27,693 bases of DNA, taken from an uncultured Opitutia bacterium. Its GTDB lineage: Bacteria; Verrucomicrobiota; Verrucomicrobiia; Opitutales; UBA953. The notes below the pieces were generated by a model, which did not search any database, was not told the DNA's origin, and saw only the letters and a list, made by a program, of their open reading frames with translations. Shown in pieces: positions 9,143-16,369 of this stretch. The stretch lies in contig CAIYAN010000376.1 of the NCBI GenBank assembly GCA_903924185.1, positions 1 to 27,693 of the forward strand, given 5' to 3'. The stretch's first letter is position 1; every line of letters begins with the position of its first letter. Made by a program: the position numbers and the translations under genes.

Positions 9143-9315
9143 ACGAGGACGGGCATCATGGGAAACCCTCCCCCAATTGTCTCGCCCAAAAACGGGGAGG
9201 GGGAGGGCCCAGCCAGCACTCGAGTAAAGAAATCTTAAAACCTACGCACTTTCCGCTTGCACGAGGTCCCCCGAACCCTATGCCCAAACCCTCTTTTCCC
9301 TATTTCCTTCGGTCC
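9143..9315. promoter_or_regulatory. Divergent promoter region between the TPR-like gene and rpsL
   Basis: Both transcription blocks must start in or near these 173 nt. No strong sigma-70 pair is visible. The best plus-strand candidate is TTGCAC (9257-9262), a 16-nt spacer and TATGCC (9279-9284), only three of six matches at each box. The region is strongly strand-skewed: a G-rich tract (GGGGAGGGGGAGGG, about 9196-9209) and a mirrored C-rich tract (CCCTCCCCC near 9166) flank an A-rich stretch at 9225-9240. The inclusion of promoters is inferred from gene layout, not from a motif. Confidence 0.5.
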
Positions 9316-9699
9316 ATGCCTACCATCAACCAGCTCGTCCGCAACCCACGCGTACAACCCAAGTCCAAGTCCAAGTCCCCGGCCTTGAACAACTCCCCCT
9401 TCCGCCGTGGCGTCTGCGTGCAGGTCATGATCCGCACGCCTAAGAAGCCGAATTCGGCTCAGCGTAAGGTCGCCAAGGTGCGCCTCACGAATGGCCAGGA
9501 AGTCATTTCCTACATCCCCGACGAAGGCCATAAGCTCCAGGAGCACTCCGTCGTCCTCGTCCGCGGTGGCCGCGTGAAGGACCTTCCAGGCGTCCGCTAC
9601 CACATCGTCCGCGGTCCGCTCGATTGCTCCGGCGTCGAAAAGCGTCGTCGCTCCCGTTCCAAGTATGGCGTGAAGCGCCCGAAGGAAAAGAAGGCCTAA
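9316..9699 (+). CDS. rpsL: 30S ribosomal protein S12
   Basis: S12 lines the decoding centre of the 30S subunit and monitors codon-anticodon pairing. I chose ATG 9316 (MPTINQLVRN), the conserved N-terminus, over an in-frame ATG at 9280 that would add 12 unrelated residues. The 127-aa product aligns without gaps to E. coli S12 through the decoding loop: TPKKPNSAQRK at 41-51 has Lys43, the classical streptomycin-resistance position, in wild-type form, and GGRVKDLPGVRYH is intact, including the aspartate that can be methylthiolated. First gene of the plus-strand cluster, 32 nt before rpsG. The sequence before the ATG is pyrimidine-rich and has no Shine-Dalgarno. Confidence 0.98.
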   Translation: MPTINQLVRNPRVQPKSKSKSPALNNSPFRRGVCVQVMIRTPKKPNSAQRKVAKVRLTNGQEVISYIPDEGHKLQEHSVVLVRGGRVKDLPGVRYHIVRGPLDCSGVEKRRRSRSKYGVKRPKEKKA

Positions 9700-9731
9700 T
9701 CTCCGTTCCTAACTTTTAGCACACCCTCCTC

Positions 9732-10205
9732 ATGTCTCGTCGTCGTAAAGCAGTTAAGCGCGTCCACCAGCCGGACGCTCGTTATGGTAGCCCTCTGGTC
9801 AGCCAGCTCATCAATATGGTGATGAAGTCGGGCAAGAAGTCTATCGCCCAAAGCATCGTCTACGGTGCGATCGAGAAGGTTTCCGAGAAGCTCATGAAGG
9901 GCAACCCGGTCGAGCTCCTGCTCGGCGCCCTCGAAAACTGCCGTCCGAAGCTGGAGGTCAAGAGCCGCCGCGTCGGTGGTGCCACTTACCAAGTCCCTGT
10001 CGAAGTTAGCCACGAACGCCAGAACAGCATCGCCCTTCGCTGGGTCGTCCTTGCTGCCCAAGGCCGCAAGGGTTCCCCGATGGCCGAAGCCCTCGCCTCT
10101 GAAATCGTCGATGCCTATAACAACACGGGCAACGTCGTGAAGAAGCGCGAAGAAACGCACAAGATGGCTCAGGCCAACCGTGCTTTCGCCCACCTCCGCT
10201 GGTAA
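9732..10205 (+). CDS. rpsG: 30S ribosomal protein S7
   Basis: Primary binder of the 3' major domain of 16S rRNA; nucleates head assembly and contacts the E site. The 157-aa length is standard. The start MSRRRKAVKR and the tract LINMVMKSGKKSIAQSIVYG are family hallmarks, as are GGATYQVPVEV and the C-terminal REETHKMAQANRAFAHLRW. It sits between rpsL and fusA as in the classic str operon. The upstream gap (32 nt) is C- and T-rich with no ribosome binding site. In E. coli S7 represses its own operon from the spacer before rpsG; the short spacer here shows no obvious equivalent. Confidence 0.98.
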   Translation: MSRRRKAVKRVHQPDARYGSPLVSQLINMVMKSGKKSIAQSIVYGAIEKVSEKLMKGNPVELLLGALENCRPKLEVKSRRVGGATYQVPVEVSHERQNSIALRWVVLAAQGRKGSPMAEALASEIVDAYNNTGNVVKKREETHKMAQANRAFAHLRW

Positions 10206-10244
10206 TTCGCTCCCTCCTCTTACGTCTGATTTCTGGTTCCGACC

Positions 10245-12410
10245 ATGGCTAAACTTTCCGAGCTCAACTCCCCGTCCCGCGCGTTCCCCCTGGAGCACAC
10301 GCGCAATATCGGCATCGCTGCCCACATCGACGCCGGCAAGACGACCACCACGGAGCGTATTCTTTTCTACACGGGCGTCGTCCATAAAATGGGCGAAGTG
10401 CACGATGGCACTGCGACCACCGACTGGATGGAGCAGGAACGCGAGCGTGGCATCACGATCACCGCGGCCGCTATTTCCGCTGGCTGGACGACCAAGGAAG
10501 GTCACTTCGCCAACATCGATCACCGTATCAACATCATCGACACCCCTGGTCACGTGGACTTCACGGCCGAGGTGGAGCGCTCCTTGCGCGTCCTCGATGG
10601 TGCCGTCGCTGTCTTCTGTGCGGTGGCCGGCGTTCAGCCCCAGTCCGAAACGGTCTGGCGCCAGATGAACAAGTACGGCGTACCACGCGTTGCTTTCGTT
10701 AATAAGATGGACCGTACTGGTGCCGATTACTTCGGCGCGGTGGACGACATCCGTACCAAGCTTAAGGGCAATGCCCACCCGCTCTTCATCCCTATCGGCC
10801 AGGGCGAAGACTTTAAGGGCATGATCGACCTGATTAAGAACGTCGCTTACGTCTACGACGAGACCGACCCGAAGGGCATGAAGTTCGACACGGTCGAAAT
10901 CCCTGAAGGCCAGAAGAAGGAAGCCGCTGAATGGCGCACCAAACTCGTCGAAGGTCTTGCTGACTTCGACGACGTGCTCGCCGCGAAGTACCTCGACGGC
11001 CAAGAAGTTACCATCGAGGAGATGCGCACCGGCATCCGTAAGGCCACCCTGTCCCTCAACTTTATCGGCGTCATTCCGGGTTCTGCTTTCAAGAACAAGG
11101 GTGTCCAGATGCTCCTCGACTGCGTTGTCGACTTCCTCCCCTCCCCAGTCGACATGCGCCCCCAAAAGGCGTTCACCGACGGCGGTGACACGGAAATCAC
11201 GATCGGTCCAGACGACAAGGCCAAGGTCACCGGCCTCTGCTTCAAGCTTTGGTCCGACCCACACGTCGGCCAGTTGGTCTTCTACCGCGTGTACCGCGGT
11301 CAGCTCAAGAAGGGCGAAGCCCTCTACAACCCGCGCACCCGCAAAAACGAACGCGTCTCCCGCATCGTGCTGCTCCGTGCGATGGACCGCGAAGAAATCG
11401 ACGTCGCCTATTCGGGTGACATCTGTGCCATCATTGGCCCGAAGGACATCGCCACCGGCGACACCCTCACCTCTGAAGACGACCTCATCCTCGAAAAGAC
11501 CACCTTCGCTGAGCCGGTGATCTCGATGTCCATCGAGCCGAACTCGAAGGGTGACCAAGAACGTCTCTCGCTCGGCCTGCAGCGTCTCGCTCAGGAAGAC
11601 CCGACTTTCCGCGTGACCTCTAACCCTGAGACGGGCCAGACCCTCATCTCGGGCATGGGCGAGCTCCACCTCGAAATCATCGTCGACCGTCTGAAGCGCG
11701 AATTCCGCGTCGAAGCGAAGTCCGGTAAACCACAGATTTCCTACCGCGAAACCATCACGGCCAAGGCCGAAGGCGTGGGCAAGTTCATCCGCCAGTCCGG
11801 TGGTAAGGGCCAGTATGGCCACGTTGAGATTAAACTCGAACCAAACCCTGGCTCGGCCCGTTTGCCTGGCGTTCCTGGCGAAGAAATCATCAACGAAATC
11901 GTGGGTGGCGTCATCCCCAAGGAATTCATCAAGCCGACCATCGAAGGCATCAAGGATGCCGCCAAGAACGGAACCATCGCTGGTTACCCGGTTATCGATT
12001 TCAAGGTCAGCATCGTCTTCGGTTCCTACCACGAAGTGGACTCGAACGAAATGGCCTTCAAGATGGCTGGTATCTTCGCGTTTAAGGACGCCATGAAAGA
12101 TGCTAAGCCTCAGCTCCTCGAGCCCGTCATGAAGGTCGAAGTCGTGACCCCGGAAGAATACCAGGGTGACATCATGGGTGACTTGAACCGTCGCCGTGGC
12201 CAAATCCAGGGCATGGAAACCAAGATGGGCCTCTGCAACATCGAGGCTCGCGTCCCGCTCGCCGAAATGTTCGGCTATTCGACTGACGTCCGTTCCCTCT
12301 CCAAGGGCCGCGCCTCCTACTCCATGGAGCCAGCCACTTACGAGCGGGTTCCTGAACAGATCCTCAAGCAGGTCGTCGAGACATCCTCACGCGCCCCTGC
12401 CCGCACCTAA
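10245..12410 (+). CDS. fusA: Elongation factor G
   Basis: Translational GTPase that drives tRNA-mRNA translocation and, with RRF, ribosome recycling. The 721-aa length is slightly above the usual 690-705. All G motifs are present: AHIDAGKTTTTE (P-loop, 26-37), RGITI (68-72, switch I), DTPGHVDF (99-106, switch II) and NKMDRTGAD (153-161). Downstream, FRVTSNPETGQTLISGMGEL marks domain III, KGQYGHVEIKLEP domain IV, and YQGDIMGDLNRRRGQIQGME domain V. A short tail, SSRAPART, ends the chain. tuf, which follows fusA in many str operons, is absent; rpsJ begins 20 nt later. No ribosome binding site is visible. Confidence 0.98.
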   Translation: MAKLSELNSPSRAFPLEHTRNIGIAAHIDAGKTTTTERILFYTGVVHKMGEVHDGTATTDWMEQERERGITITAAAISAGWTTKEGHFANIDHRINIIDTPGHVDFTAEVERSLRVLDGAVAVFCAVAGVQPQSETVWRQMNKYGVPRVAFVNKMDRTGADYFGAVDDIRTKLKGNAHPLFIPIGQGEDFKGMIDLIKNVAYVYDETDPKGMKFDTVEIPEGQKKEAAEWRTKLVEGLADFDDVLAAKYLDGQEVTIEEMRTGIRKATLSLNFIGVIPGSAFKNKGVQMLLDCVVDFLPSPVDMRPQKAFTDGGDTEITIGPDDKAKVTGLCFKLWSDPHVGQLVFYRVYRGQLKKGEALYNPRTRKNERVSRIVLLRAMDREEIDVAYSGDICAIIGPKDIATGDTLTSEDDLILEKTTFAEPVISMSIEPNSKGDQERLSLGLQRLAQEDPTFRVTSNPETGQTLISGMGELHLEIIVDRLKREFRVEAKSGKPQISYRETITAKAEGVGKFIRQSGGKGQYGHVEIKLEPNPGSARLPGVPGEEIINEIVGGVIPKEFIKPTIEGIKDAAKNGTIAGYPVIDFKVSIVFGSYHEVDSNEMAFKMAGIFAFKDAMKDAKPQLLEPVMKVEVVTPEEYQGDIMGDLNRRRGQIQGMETKMGLCNIEARVPLAEMFGYSTDVRSLSKGRASYSMEPATYERVPEQILKQVVETSSRAPART

Positions 12411-12430
12411 CCCCCACACTTCCTCCCAAG

Positions 12431-12742
12431 ATGGCCAGCAAAACCAAGATTCGTATCAAGCTTAAGGGCTTCGACTACCGCATGGTGGATCACTCCGCCA
12501 ATGAGATCGTCGACACCGCCAAGCGTACCGGCGCCCGTGTTTCGGGGCCGATTGTTCTCCCGACCTCGATTGAGCGTCTCACCGTTAATCGTTCCCCGCA
12601 CGTCGACAAGAAGTCGATGGACCAGTTCGAGATCCGCACGCACAAGCGCCTGATCGAAATCATCGATCCGAACTCCCAGACGGTGGATGAGCTGCGTAAG
12701 CTCAACATGCCCTCCGGCGTGAATTTCAACATCATCGCCTAA
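12431..12742 (+). CDS. rpsJ: 30S ribosomal protein S10
   Basis: S10 sits in the 30S head and, with NusB, also acts in transcription antitermination. The 103-aa length is standard. Signature segments are KIRIKLKGFDYRMVDHSANE at the start, GARVSGPIVLPT, RLTVNRSPHVDKKS and LRKLNMPSGVNFNIIA at the end. It normally opens the S10 operon; here it follows fusA by only 20 nt, so str and S10 groups appear fused. The 140-nt gap after it is the longest in the cluster and holds a structured candidate leader, which would uncouple S10 from the genes downstream. Confidence 0.98.
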   Translation: MASKTKIRIKLKGFDYRMVDHSANEIVDTAKRTGARVSGPIVLPTSIERLTVNRSPHVDKKSMDQFEIRTHKRLIEIIDPNSQTVDELRKLNMPSGVNFNIIA

Positions 12743-12882
12743 CCCTCACCTTCAACCACAACCCCCAAAGCAGGCGCCACGCGACCCTACGACAGGACCA
12801 AGATTCCGCAAGGACATCCAAAGCCTAACGCAGGTCATCACTGACCTAAAGATTCCGCAAGGAATCACCTGCCTCTTAGAAA
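12743..12882 (+). promoter_or_regulatory. Structured rpsJ-rplC spacer, candidate ribosomal-protein leader
   Basis: This 140-nt spacer is the longest in the cluster. Its first 60 nt are C-rich and G-poor. The rest folds into three hairpins: GATTCC-GCAA-GGA(C)ATC at 12802-12818 with one bulged C; AGGTCA-TCAC-TGACCT at 12832-12847; GATTCC-GCAA-GGAATC at 12851-12866. GCAGGT (12830-12835) is also perfectly complementary to ACCTGC (12867-12872), and that stem cannot form together with the second hairpin. There is no T-run, so this is not a simple intrinsic terminator. The rplC ATG follows 10 nt after the outer stem. By analogy with L4 control of the E. coli S10 operon, regulation by an encoded protein is plausible but inferred. 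Confidence 0.65.
12800..12863 (+). repeat. Direct repeat of 15 nt, two copies in the rplC leader
   Basis: AAGATTCCGCAAGGA occurs exactly at 12800-12814 and again at 12849-12863, a period of 49 nt. Each copy is the core of a GCAA tetraloop hairpin, which suggests duplication of a protein- or RNA-binding element. Confidence 0.9.
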
Positions 12883-13515
12883 ATGAAGCACCAACTACTC
12901 GGTAAGAAAATCGGAATGACCCAGGTATACGACGGGGAAAATAACCTCGTCCCTGTTACGGTCGTCCAAGCCGGCCCGTGTCCCGTGACACAGGTCAAGA
13001 CCGTCCTCAGCGACGGCTACAACGCCGTCCAAATCGGCTTTGGCGAACAGAAGGAGAGCCGTCTCTCTGGTGGCGAACTCGGCCACCTTAAGAAGGCCGG
13101 CGTCACCCCGGTCAGCCACCTTCAGGAAATCCGCCTCTCGGCCGCCCCTGAAGTCAAGGTTGGCGACATCTTCACCGTTGAGAAGTTCACCGTCGGCCAG
13201 ATGGTCGACGTCATCGGCACCGTCAAGGGCCGCGGCTTCCAAGGCGTCATGAAGCGCCACGACATGGATGGTCAGCCTGACTCTCACGGTCACATGATGC
13301 ACCGCCGTATCGGCTCGATCGGTATGCGTCAGACCCCTGGTCACGTCTTTAAGGGTAAGCGCATGCCGGGCCATATGGGCTCCGTCCAGCGTACCGTCCA
13401 AAACCTTCGCGTCGTGCAAGTGCTCGCCGAGAAGAATCTCCTCCTCATCAAGGGCAGCTTCCCCGGCGCCAACGGCGAGCTTGTGCTCGTTCGTCCTGCC
13501 AAGAAGTCCAAGTAA
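12883..13515 (+). CDS. rplC: 50S ribosomal protein L3
   Basis: L3 binds 23S rRNA early in 50S assembly and reaches toward the peptidyl transferase centre with its central loop. The 210-aa length is standard. MKHQLLGKKIGMTQVYDG is the classic N-terminus; KGRGFQGVMKRHDMDGQPDS is the conserved central strand; GKRMPGHMGSVQRTVQNL carries the loop where E. coli L3 has a methylated Gln, here His (a common bacterial state). It is preceded by the structured 140-nt spacer and followed by rplD after 22 nt. No Shine-Dalgarno lies before the ATG (CTCTTAGAAA). Confidence 0.98.
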   Translation: MKHQLLGKKIGMTQVYDGENNLVPVTVVQAGPCPVTQVKTVLSDGYNAVQIGFGEQKESRLSGGELGHLKKAGVTPVSHLQEIRLSAAPEVKVGDIFTVEKFTVGQMVDVIGTVKGRGFQGVMKRHDMDGQPDSHGHMMHRRIGSIGMRQTPGHVFKGKRMPGHMGSVQRTVQNLRVVQVLAEKNLLLIKGSFPGANGELVLVRPAKKSK

Positions 13516-13537
13516 CCCCTAACGTACGTACGCAGCC

Positions 13538-14164
13538 ATGAAGCTCAAAGTTTATAAGTCCGACGGTTCCTCCTTCTCGGAGAAGGAATTCGACATCACT
13601 TCCTTCGAAGGCGACAAGGGTGTCGCCCTCCTGAAGCAAGTCATCGTCTCCTACCAGGCCAACAAGCGCCAGGGTACTTCCAAGACCAAGGACTACGGCG
13701 AAGTCGCCGGTTCTGGTAAGAAGATGCTCCCGCAGAAGGGCTCCGGCGGTTCCCGCCACGGCGACAAGCGCGCCCCTCAGCTCTACAAGGGTGGTATCGT
13801 CTTCGGTCCTCGCCCCCGCGATTGGTCTAAGACCATCACCGTGCAGGCTAAGAAGATCGCTCTCCAGCGTGCCCTCTTCGACCTCGCCACCGACGGCGGC
13901 CTTGCCGTTATCGAGCGCTTCGAAGTCGCTAAGCCCAAGACCGCCCTGTTCGTGAAGGTGCTCAAGAACGTCAGCCCTGAAGGCAAGCGCCTCCTGGTCG
14001 TTGACAGCACCTGGAGCGAGCCGGTTCTCCGTGCGAGCCGCAACATCAGCCGCGCGCTATTCTCTAATTCCTCCAACCTGAACGCCCTCGACCTCGTCAA
14101 GACCCCCCGCGTCCTGATCACCCTCGAAGGTCTCACCAAGGTGCTTGAGCGCACCAAGAACTAA
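13538..14164 (+). CDS. rplD: 50S ribosomal protein L4
   Basis: L4 contacts 23S rRNA domain I and its long loop helps form the peptide exit tunnel constriction; in E. coli it also represses the S10 operon. The 208-aa length is normal. The tunnel loop is present near residues 58-82 but reads LPQKGSGGSRHGDKRAPQL, where the usual form is close to QKGTGRARHG, so the basic ARxR element is weaker. The C-terminal RALFSNSSNLNALDLVKTPR is conserved. The spacer before it contains the palindrome CGTACGTACG (13523-13532). It lies 7 nt before rplW. Confidence 0.97.
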   Translation: MKLKVYKSDGSSFSEKEFDITSFEGDKGVALLKQVIVSYQANKRQGTSKTKDYGEVAGSGKKMLPQKGSGGSRHGDKRAPQLYKGGIVFGPRPRDWSKTITVQAKKIALQRALFDLATDGGLAVIERFEVAKPKTALFVKVLKNVSPEGKRLLVVDSTWSEPVLRASRNISRALFSNSSNLNALDLVKTPRVLITLEGLTKVLERTKN

Positions 14165-14171
14165 TCGAACA

Positions 14172-14459
14172 ATGAAGCCCGCTTCCGAAATCATCAGCCG
14201 CCCGATCCTCACGGAAAAGGCCTCCGGCTTGGCTGAAGCCAACAAGTACGTCTTCGAGATCCTGCCCGGCTGTGACCGCGCCCAGGTGAAGACCGCCATC
14301 GAGGCCGCCTTCAAGGTGACCGTCCTCAAGGTGAACATCCTGATCCGCAAGGGCAAGATGCGCCGTAGCCGTCTCAGCGGTGGCTCGGTCTACCAAGAGA
14401 CCCGCTCGCGTCGCGCCATCGTCACCCTGAAGAAGGGCGACGTTATCTCCCTCGCCTAA
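14172..14459 (+). CDS. rplW: 50S ribosomal protein L23
   Basis: L23 sits at the exit of the peptide tunnel and is the docking site for trigger factor and SRP. ATG 14172 was chosen because MKPASEIISRPILTEKAS matches the conserved start; an in-frame ATG at 14145 lies inside rplD. The product is 95 aa, the usual size, with KYVFEILPGCDRAQVKTAIE and FKVTVLKVNILIRKGKMRR as the family core. It starts 7 nt after the rplD stop, which favours translational coupling, and precedes rplB by 20 nt. Confidence 0.97.
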   Translation: MKPASEIISRPILTEKASGLAEANKYVFEILPGCDRAQVKTAIEAAFKVTVLKVNILIRKGKMRRSRLSGGSVYQETRSRRAIVTLKKGDVISLA

Positions 14460-14479
14460 TTTTCGGAGTAGACACCGCC

Positions 14480-15340
14480 ATGCCCATCGTCACCCATCGT
14501 CCTATCACCCCCGGCACGCGCTTCCTCGTTCGCGTGAAGACCGAGGGCCTGCACCCTGGTCGCCCTGAGCGCTCCCTCACGGAGAGCAATCACCGCGCCA
14601 TGGGCCGTAATTGCTACGGCCGCATCACCTCCCGCCGTCGTGGGGGAGGTCATAAGAAGCTCTACCGCACCATCGACTTCCGTCGCGACCGCTTGGACGC
14701 TCCGGCTACCGTGCTCCGTATCGAGTACGATCCGAACCGCACTTCCCACTTAGCTCTCATCGAGTATGCCGACAAGACCCACTCTTACATTCTCGCCCCA
14801 GATGGCCTGAAGGTCGGTGATGTTGTCGTCAGCACCACGAAGCCACAGGAGCGTTTGACCCCTGGTCTTTCGCTGCCGCTCCGTCTGATTGCTCCTTCCA
14901 CCTTCATTCACTGCATCGAACTCGAGCCCGGTAAGGGCGCCCAGGTCGCCCGTTCTGCTGGCGGCTTCGCACAGCTCCTCGGCATCGAAGGTGACCGTGC
15001 GATTCTCCGCATGCCCTCGGGCGAACAGCGTTACATCAACGCAGATTGCCGCGCCACGGTGGGTATCGTCGGTAACGTCGATCACCACAACGCCAGCCTC
15101 GGTAAGGCCGGTCGTAGCCGCTGGAAGGGCATCCGTCCTCGTCAACGTGGTATGTCCATGAACCCTGTCGACCACCCGAACGGTGGTGGCGGTGGTAAGA
15201 AAAAGGGTGGTGGCGGTCGCCAGCACCTCAAGTCCCCCTGGGGTCAGCTCGCGAAGGGTTTCCCGACGCGCACCAAGGCCAAGGCTTCGAACAATCAAAT
15301 CATCCTGCGCCGCAACGGTCGCAAGACGAAGAAGGTCTAA
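14480..15340 (+). CDS. rplB: 50S ribosomal protein L2
   Basis: L2 is a core 23S rRNA binder needed for subunit joining and peptidyl transferase activity. The 286-aa chain has the RNA-binding OB/SH3 body (GRNCYGRITSRRRGGGHKKL at 42-61) and the C-terminal extension with MNPVDHP at 228-234. His232 is kept. The next residues are NGGGGGKKKGGGGRQHL, whereas most bacteria I recall read HGGGEG; the second histidine is Asn and the loop is longer and glycine-lysine rich. A GGAG lies 11 nt before the ATG, the nearest thing to a Shine-Dalgarno in the cluster but too distant and too short to be convincing. Confidence 0.98.
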   Translation: MPIVTHRPITPGTRFLVRVKTEGLHPGRPERSLTESNHRAMGRNCYGRITSRRRGGGHKKLYRTIDFRRDRLDAPATVLRIEYDPNRTSHLALIEYADKTHSYILAPDGLKVGDVVVSTTKPQERLTPGLSLPLRLIAPSTFIHCIELEPGKGAQVARSAGGFAQLLGIEGDRAILRMPSGEQRYINADCRATVGIVGNVDHHNASLGKAGRSRWKGIRPRQRGMSMNPVDHPNGGGGGKKKGGGGRQHLKSPWGQLAKGFPTRTKAKASNNQIILRRNGRKTKKV

Positions 15341-15362
15341 CTCTTAAACGTTACCCAAGCAC

Positions 15363-15641
15363 ATGGCACGCTCTCGTAAAAAAGGTTTCTTCGTCGATCC
15401 GCATATCCTCGATAAGGTTATGGTGGCCCAAAAGGCCAACAGCCGTAAACCGATCAAGACCTGGTCCCGTCGCTCGACGGTCACCCCGGACTTCATTGGT
15501 CTCAACCTGGAAGTCCACAATGGTAAGGCCTTCGTTCCCGTCTATGTGACGGAAAACATGGTCGGTCACAAGCTCGGCGAGTTCGCTCCAACGCGTACCT
15601 TCCGCCAGCACACCCAGCCTTCTCGCAAGGAAGCCCAGTAA
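15363..15641 (+). CDS. rpsS: 30S ribosomal protein S19
   Basis: S19 lies in the 30S head next to S13 and contacts the large subunit and A-site tRNA. The 92-aa length is standard. MARSRKKGFFVDPHILDKV opens the protein; KTWSRRSTVTPDFIG, HNGKAFVPVYVTENMVGHKL and GEFAPTRTF are the classic signatures. In nearly every bacterium rplV follows directly; here a small secreted protein gene begins 8 nt after the rpsS stop. No ribosome binding site is visible before it. Confidence 0.98.
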   Translation: MARSRKKGFFVDPHILDKVMVAQKANSRKPIKTWSRRSTVTPDFIGLNLEVHNGKAFVPVYVTENMVGHKLGEFAPTRTFRQHTQPSRKEAQ

Positions 15642-15649
15642 TCCTGTTC

Positions 15650-15988
15650 ATGCGCTTCGCCCTCTCCATGTCGGTCTTGCTCGCTTCCGCTGCTGCGGTT
15701 TGCGCAGGCAACCGTACGTTGGGGTCGGCCGAGTCGAATGGTCAGGCCAATGTCGTCGAAGTGGTCGTCGGTCGCAGTGCGGACCTTGTGGTCCTCGCCA
15801 GCGGTTACGACGCAGGTCTCCGTCCGGGTACCGTTTGCACGGTCTTCCGCTCGGGCCAAGCCTTCGGTTCCATTGTCGTCGCTGATGCCTCTGAGCATCG
15901 CGCCGTGGCCTTGATTCTTTCGCTCGACGGCGCCGCCCGCATCAATCCGGGCGACACCGTTACTCTCCGCGCTAATCCCCGCATCTAA
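15650..15988 (+). CDS. Small predicted secreted protein inserted between rpsS and rplV, function unknown
   Basis: 112 aa, not a ribosomal protein I recognise. MRFALSMSVLLASAAAVCAG is a convincing Sec signal peptide, with cleavage likely after Ala19 or nearby; the residues before Cys18 do not form a good lipobox. The mature part (about 92 aa) alternates beta-like strands with turns: VVEVVVGRSADLVVLASG, YDAGLRPGTVCTVFRSGQ, FGSIVVADASEHRAVALI and a final RINPGDTVTLR. This pattern of 'GLRPGT...VFR...GSIVV...A...INPGD' faintly resembles the small beta domain at the C-terminus of FlgT-like proteins, but that is only an impression. Codon use matches the neighbours (C- and T-ending codons, TAA stop), so it is no recent arrival. 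Spacings of 8 and 24 nt imply co-transcription with S19 and L22. Confidence 0.88.
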   Translation: MRFALSMSVLLASAAAVCAGNRTLGSAESNGQANVVEVVVGRSADLVVLASGYDAGLRPGTVCTVFRSGQAFGSIVVADASEHRAVALILSLDGAARINPGDTVTLRANPRI

Positions 15989-16012
15989 CCTAAACACCCT
16001 TTTATAACCGTC

Positions 16013-16351
16013 ATGGAAGTCCACGCCCTCACCCGTTTTGCCCGCATGTCGCCCCAGAAGGTGCGCGAAGTCGCCCGCCAGATTCAGGGTCTCCCTGCCG
16101 AGGAAGCTGTCCAGCTCCTCCGCTTCATCCCGCGTAAGTCGGCTCGCCTCCTGTCCAAGACTTTGGCCAGTGCGATTGCCAACGCCGAGAACAACCACCA
16201 GCTCTCCAGCGCCGATCTCATCATCGTTTCCGCCACGGTGAACCAAGGTCCAGTGCTCAAGCGCTCGATGCCCGCCGCGCGCGGCTCGGCCCACCCGATC
16301 CACAAGTCTATGAGCCACATCCGCATCGCGCTGGGCTCGGCCACCAAGTAA
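16013..16351 (+). CDS. rplV: 50S ribosomal protein L22
   Basis: L22 binds all 23S domains and its beta-hairpin lines the exit tunnel beside L4. The 112-aa length is usual. MEVHALTRFARMSPQKVREV is the conserved start; LLRFIPRKSARLLSKTLASA is the helix core; KRSMPAARGSAHPIHKSMSH is the tunnel hairpin with the basic PRA(K/R)G-like element here as PAARGSA. It follows the inserted secreted protein by 24 nt and precedes rpsC by 18 nt. Confidence 0.97.
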   Translation: MEVHALTRFARMSPQKVREVARQIQGLPAEEAVQLLRFIPRKSARLLSKTLASAIANAENNHQLSSADLIIVSATVNQGPVLKRSMPAARGSAHPIHKSMSHIRIALGSATK

Positions 16352-16369
16352 CCCCTTACAAACCACACA

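Noticed and set aside
9160..9212. Possible G-quadruplex in the divergent promoter region
   Set aside because: Only three G-runs of three or more lie together on the plus strand (about 9196-9209) and the other G-rich stretch is on the opposite strand, so a classical four-run quadruplex is not supported.
9280..9315. Upstream in-frame ATG for rpsL giving MPKPSFPYFLRS before the conserved start
   Set aside because: S12 proteins begin at M(A/P)T(I/V)NQL; the upstream ATG also overlaps the best candidate -10 box.
9696..12203. An 835-codon open frame on the minus strand opposite rpsG and fusA
   Set aside because: Its sequence is a composition artefact (Asp/Val/Leu/Arg/His rich) of the strongly biased codons of rpsG and fusA on the other strand; it overlaps two certain genes fully and shows no family motif.
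12851..12882. Intrinsic terminator between rpsJ and rplC
   Set aside because: The stem GATTCC/GGAATC is short and is followed by ACCTGCCTCTTAG, not a T-run; a regulatory leader fits better.
15650..15988. Recent horizontal insertion as the source of the rpsS-rplV extra gene
   Set aside because: Codon use, TAA stop and spacing match the neighbours, and no repeats or mobile-element scars flank it.
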